From positions 1 to 21,933 of IMG/VR virus record IMGVR_UViG_3300025117_000242: 21,933 nucleotides of DNA; one strand, given 5' to 3'. This DNA comes from a virus. Below, piece by piece: positions 20,166 to 21,933 of this stretch; positions within the stretch are counted from its first letter, which is position 1; the number at the start of each line of letters is the position of its first letter. Position numbers and translations under genes: made by a program. The notes under the pieces were generated by a model. That model had not been told where the DNA came from. It saw nothing but the letters and a program-made list of their open reading frames with translations, and ran no database searches.

Positions 20166-20372
20166 ATGGCTCCACCTAAACAAGGCGGACAAGGCAAGCT
20201 CAACAAAGATGGTAGTAGCGCACACTTTACTTTGTGGCGTACCAACGACGACGATGGCAGCAGTGAGCGCATTTCCTGGCAGCAATATGAAGATGGCTCC
20301 CAAAAGAACGTCCATCACACCAATCAAAAAGACAATTCCCACAGCAATGATGGACGTTGGCGCAAGCCATAA
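20166..20372 (+). CDS. 68-residue hydrophilic protein of unknown function
   Basis: ATG 20166 behind AAGGAGGTACT, a near-perfect ribosome site. The product is almost free of hydrophobic residues: MAPPKQGGQGKLNKDGSSAH, then FTLWRTNDDDGSSERISWQQ, YEDGSQKN and a His/Asn/Lys-rich end. The central FTLWR...SERISWQQYEDGS could be two short strands; the ends are probably disordered. It resembles small phage proteins of unknown role, perhaps DNA- or host-protein-binding. Confidence 0.65.
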   Translation: MAPPKQGGQGKLNKDGSSAHFTLWRTNDDDGSSERISWQQYEDGSQKNVHHTNQKDNSHSNDGRWRKP

Positions 20373-20424
20373 GGCAAGGGATGGTGGCCGTGGTAGTAGC
20401 GGCCTGGAGTAAGATTGTTATCAT

Positions 20425-20628
20425 GTGCGGTCTGCATGTAGCAATCAGCAGTTTCCTTACACCGTGTCGAAAGATATATGGCTTTATGCCATATCAAGTC
20501 GGTGCATCCCTTCATTTGTATCATGTGTAGTAGCAAACGCCACAATATCCCTTGCGGGACGCGGTGGTAAGTCGCTCTCAATATGTGATGAGCATATTGG
20601 TGTCATTGACGGAGCGCCTGACAGCTAA
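20425..20628 (+). CDS. Doubtful 67-residue frame, possibly a decayed gene
   Basis: GTG 20425 (an ATG at 20423 starts another, shorter frame) with GGAG about 15 bases upstream, so initiation is weak. The last part, IPSFVSCVVANATISLAGRG followed by GKSLSICDEHIGVIDG, resembles a zinc-ribbon tail with C-D-E-H. A neighbouring frame over the same bases offers CIMCSSKRHNIPCG, the missing first Cys pair. One explanation is a small zinc protein broken by frameshifts; another is chance. Confidence 0.3.
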   Translation: MRSACSNQQFPYTVSKDIWLYAISSRCIPSFVSCVVANATISLAGRGGKSLSICDEHIGVIDGAPDS

Positions 20629-20635
20629 TTACTAT

Positions 20636-20655
20636 AGTATTCTCGCGAGAGTACT
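20636..20655. promoter_or_regulatory. 20-bp near-perfect dyad
   Basis: AGTATTCTCGCGAGAGTACT has one mismatched base pair (T-G at positions 5 and 16). Size and symmetry suit an operator. It lies just before the first long hairpin. Confidence 0.4.
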
Positions 20656-20667
20656 CGATCTGGCCGC

Positions 20668-20740
20668 GTTAGCTTTTTGAAAATAAACCGTAACTGATAA
20701 TAACTGATAGTTACGGTTTATTTTCAAAAAAGGAGCTAAC
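20668..20740 (+). repeat. Long hairpin 1, overlapping the next ribosome site
   Basis: A 22-bp perfect stem (20674-20695 with 20709-20730) around the loop GATAATAACTGAT. Outside it GTTAGCT (20668-20674) can pair with AGCTAAC (20734-20740), which places the Shine-Dalgarno AAGGAG of the 56-residue gene in a bulge of the extended stem. A 36-bp direct repeat (20660-20695) including the left arm recurs at 20894-20929. Confidence 0.85.
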
Positions 20741-20743
20741 AAC

Positions 20744-20914
20744 ATGCAAGAGTATGCGGTGGTTGTGGATGGAAAGACCATTTGGGTATCGGCTTATGAC
20801 GCCCAACAAGCCTATCAACTTGTGGTTGAACAACTAGAGCGCGCGGCCCTCTTGTCGTTGTCTAACGTGGTAGTATACGAAACAAAACTGGTGCTGGCCG
20901 CGTTAGCTTTTTGA
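20744..20914 (+). CDS. 56-residue protein of unknown function
   Basis: ATG 20744 behind AAAAAAGGAGCTAACAAC. The product is MQEYAVVVDGKTIWVSAYDA, QQAYQLVVEQLERAALLSLS, NVVVYETKLVLAALAF. The strand-strand-helix-strand order, with YAVVVDGKTIWVSAYDAQQA, suits a small alpha/beta protein. Its last seven codons (LAALAF and stop) lie in the 36-bp direct repeat that also precedes hairpin 1, and its stop overlaps hairpin 2. The gene is thus framed by two copies of the same tail-plus-hairpin cassette. Confidence 0.65.
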   Translation: MQEYAVVVDGKTIWVSAYDAQQAYQLVVEQLERAALLSLSNVVVYETKLVLAALAF

Positions 20915-20962
20915 AAATAAACCGTAACTATCAGTTATTATCAGTTACGGTTTATTTTCAAA
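20910..20962 (+). repeat. Long hairpin 2, exact inversion of hairpin 1
   Basis: A 20-bp perfect stem (20910-20929 with 20943-20962) around ATCAGTTATTATC, which is the reverse complement of the loop of hairpin 1. The left flank is a direct repeat of that of hairpin 1, while the right flank is unrelated. It follows the stop of the 56-residue gene, as a terminator would, but lacks a proper U-run. Confidence 0.88.
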
Positions 20963-20990
20963 TTGGACCATATTGTATTAGAGGCGCATC

Positions 20991-21074
20991 ATGTTAGCCA
21001 AAGCGATTCTCATTTATGTTTTATGTGCACTCTTTGTCGTCATCGGTACACTAACGCTTATGGGCAGATTATAA
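20991..21074 (+). CDS. 27-residue single-helix membrane peptide
   Basis: ATG 20991, with AGAGG seven bases upstream, to TAA 21074. The product MLAKAILIYVLCALFVVIGT and then LTLMGRL has one transmembrane helix (about 4-24) and a positive end. Phages often carry such short membrane peptides, for example as regulators of lysis or of host membrane proteins. No family recognised; its shortness limits certainty. Confidence 0.45.
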   Translation: MLAKAILIYVLCALFVVIGTLTLMGRL

Positions 21075-21186
21075 GCCGAAGAGCACAAGCATGTAGAAGC
21101 CATGCGCGACGATGATTTGACTTATGTATGCGTACATCGTCAGCGATGGTGAAGTGCAAACTGAGAATTCCTGAAGGAGCTTATCA

Positions 21187-21426
21187 ATGGCTAATCGTTC
21201 ACTATCTACTATCGCACGTGAGATTCGTACTACCTGGCCCAATGTCGACTATGCGGCCAAACCCTATCTGGATGCCATGAGTACGCTGAACAGTATCAAG
21301 GATCCTTATCTTTGCGATACTGCCAGTAGTATTGTAGCATACTTTTTGAGCAATGCCAGTACCTGGCGCGGTGAGGACGCTAAACGCATCAAAAGCGAAC
21401 TGAGAGGTATGCTGAAGTCTATGTGA
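21187..21426 (+). CDS. 79-residue protein of unknown function
   Basis: ATG 21187 behind GAAGGAGCTTATCA. The product starts MANRSLSTIAREIRTTWPNV, then DYAAKPYLDAMSTLNSIKD, CDTASSIVAYFLSNASTWRG and EDAKRIKSELRGMLKSM. It is an all-helical, slightly basic protein, and the pattern I-A-x-E-I-R-x-x-W...A-x-P-Y-x-x-A-M...A-S-x-I-V-x-Y-F-L-S-N-A is seen in small phage and plasmid proteins of unknown role. Clean frame and strong ribosome site. Confidence 0.7.
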   Translation: MANRSLSTIAREIRTTWPNVDYAAKPYLDAMSTLNSIKDPYLCDTASSIVAYFLSNASTWRGEDAKRIKSELRGMLKSM

Positions 21427-21482
21427 TCGCCTATGACGCTGGCGAGGAAACATACTGGAACGGGTCCCTAACGGAAACGTAA
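21423..21482 (+). CDS. Possible 19-residue overlapping frame
   Basis: GTG 21423 overlaps the TGA of the preceding gene (GTGA) and the frame ends at TAA 21482: MIAYDAGEETYWNGSLTET. The frame is open further upstream (YAEVYV before it). It may be a reinitiated peptide, the remnant of a gene, or nothing. AYDA also occurs in the 56-residue protein. Confidence 0.2.
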   Translation: MIAYDAGEETYWNGSLTET

Positions 21483-21503
21483 TTGTTATGCAAGGAGTCT
21501 ATC

Positions 21504-21933
21504 ATGACCCTAGAAGAGCAATTGGCGGCACATCGTAAATGGCTAAATGCTGAAGCAGGTGGCACACGAGCTGAGCTTCAAGAAGCCCAGCTTCAGGGCG
21601 CTGAGCTTCAGGGCGCTGAGCTTCAAGACGCTGAGCTTCAAGGCGCTGAGCTTCGAGAAGCTAAGCTTCAAGGCGCTGAGCTTCAAGGCGCTAATCTTCG
21701 AGAAGCTAAGCTTCAAGGCGCTAATCTTCAAGGCGCTGAGCTTCAAGGCGCTAATCTTCGAGAAGCTAATCTTCAAGGCGCTGAGCTTCAAGGCGCTAAT
21801 CTTCGAGAAGCTGAGCTTCAAGGCGCTAATCTTCAAGGCGCTGAGCTTCAAGGCGCTAATCTTCAAGAAGCTAATCTTCAAGGCGCTGAGCTTCAAGGCG
21901 CTAATCTTCGAGAAGCTAAGCTTCAAGGCGCTG
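21504..21933 (+). CDS. Pentapeptide-repeat protein, partial at window edge
   Basis: ATG 21504 behind AAGGAGTCTATC; the frame is open to the window end (143 codons). A lead helix MTLEEQLAAHRKWLNAEAGG is followed from about residue 24 by at least 23 tandem A-[ENK]-L-[QR]-[GED] pentapeptides. In this family they fold into a right-handed square beta helix, often DNA-like in shape and charge. The position before the central Leu is mostly Glu or Asn, with some Lys, rather than the usual Asp or Asn. The DNA is an almost exact 15-bp repeat (GGCGCTGAGCTTCAA and variants), so expansion is recent. A lead helix with H-R-K-W-L is common in this family. Gyrase mimicry (as in Qnr) is known for some members but not shown here. 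Confidence 0.9.
   Translation, partial: MTLEEQLAAHRKWLNAEAGGTRAELQEAQLQGAELQGAELQDAELQGAELREAKLQGAELQGANLREAKLQGANLQGAELQGANLREANLQGAELQGANLREAELQGANLQGAELQGANLQEANLQGAELQGANLREAKLQGA

Noticed and set aside
21124-21174. A 16-codon frame MYAYIVSDGEVQTENS
   Set aside because: It resembles the start of the 56-residue protein slightly but has no ribosome site and is too short to support; 21075-21186 otherwise holds nothing clear.
21543-21926. A 127-residue minus-strand frame rich in KLSALKIS repeats
   Set aside because: It is the antisense of the pentapeptide repeats, without a ribosome site; low-complexity DNA keeps several frames open.
1-21933. tRNA genes
   Set aside because: No cloverleaf with conserved T-loop GTTCRA and acceptor pairing was found by eye; a tRNAscan run would settle it.

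Overview
The window looks like part of the genome of an uncultured tailed phage of siphovirus type. Unsequenced flanks continue on both sides: the tail-tube gene is cut at the left edge and a pentapeptide-repeat gene at the right edge. The case for a phage is a head-to-tail morphogenesis block on the minus strand, tightly packed genes with strong Shine-Dalgarno sites, many very small unknown genes and no cellular housekeeping operon. The host cannot be named. Promoters match the ordinary bacterial TTGACA/TATAAT consensus, and one fragment comes from a bacterial pheS gene.

Left block, about 1-12262, all minus strand, read from high to low coordinates: XkdF-like protease (12262-11057), a 39-residue gene, a small membrane protein (10682), scaffold (10382), head decoration protein (9504), major capsid protein (9090-7937), four or five small or carbohydrate-binding-type virion proteins (7858-5080) including a LamG-like and a prealbumin-like domain, a head-tail connector candidate (5069), two glycosyltransferases (4499 and 3093), a neck protein (1911), a tail terminator candidate (1266) and the tail tube (680). 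Portal and terminase, which usually lie directly upstream of the protease, are not here. The capsid gene is split by a compact 233-nt group I intron whose P1-P9 helices can be drawn from the sequence and whose removal restores one 306-residue reading frame.

Middle block, about 12263-15475, also minus strand: a 450-base gene-free stretch with a 21-bp-stem hairpin, a Cys-rich protein with a faint resemblance to replication initiators, a broken fragment of phenylalanyl-tRNA synthetase alpha (pheS), a Cys-containing small protein and a two-helix membrane protein. Divergent control signals lie around 15430-15600.

Right block, 15686-21933, plus strand: a run of small genes of unknown function, a 385-residue protein with its own consensus promoter and terminator, a 600-base repeat-rich region, then more very small genes separated by striking hairpins. 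At least two small genes here look broken by a stop codon or a frameshift.

Across the window a family of short GC-rich palindromes recurs, twice as an identical 31-bp copy inside reading frames without breaking them. Two long terminator-like hairpins near 20.7 and 20.9 kb are exact reverse complements of each other within direct-repeat flanks. Minus-strand promoters share conserved bases beyond the sigma consensus, which suggests co-regulation.
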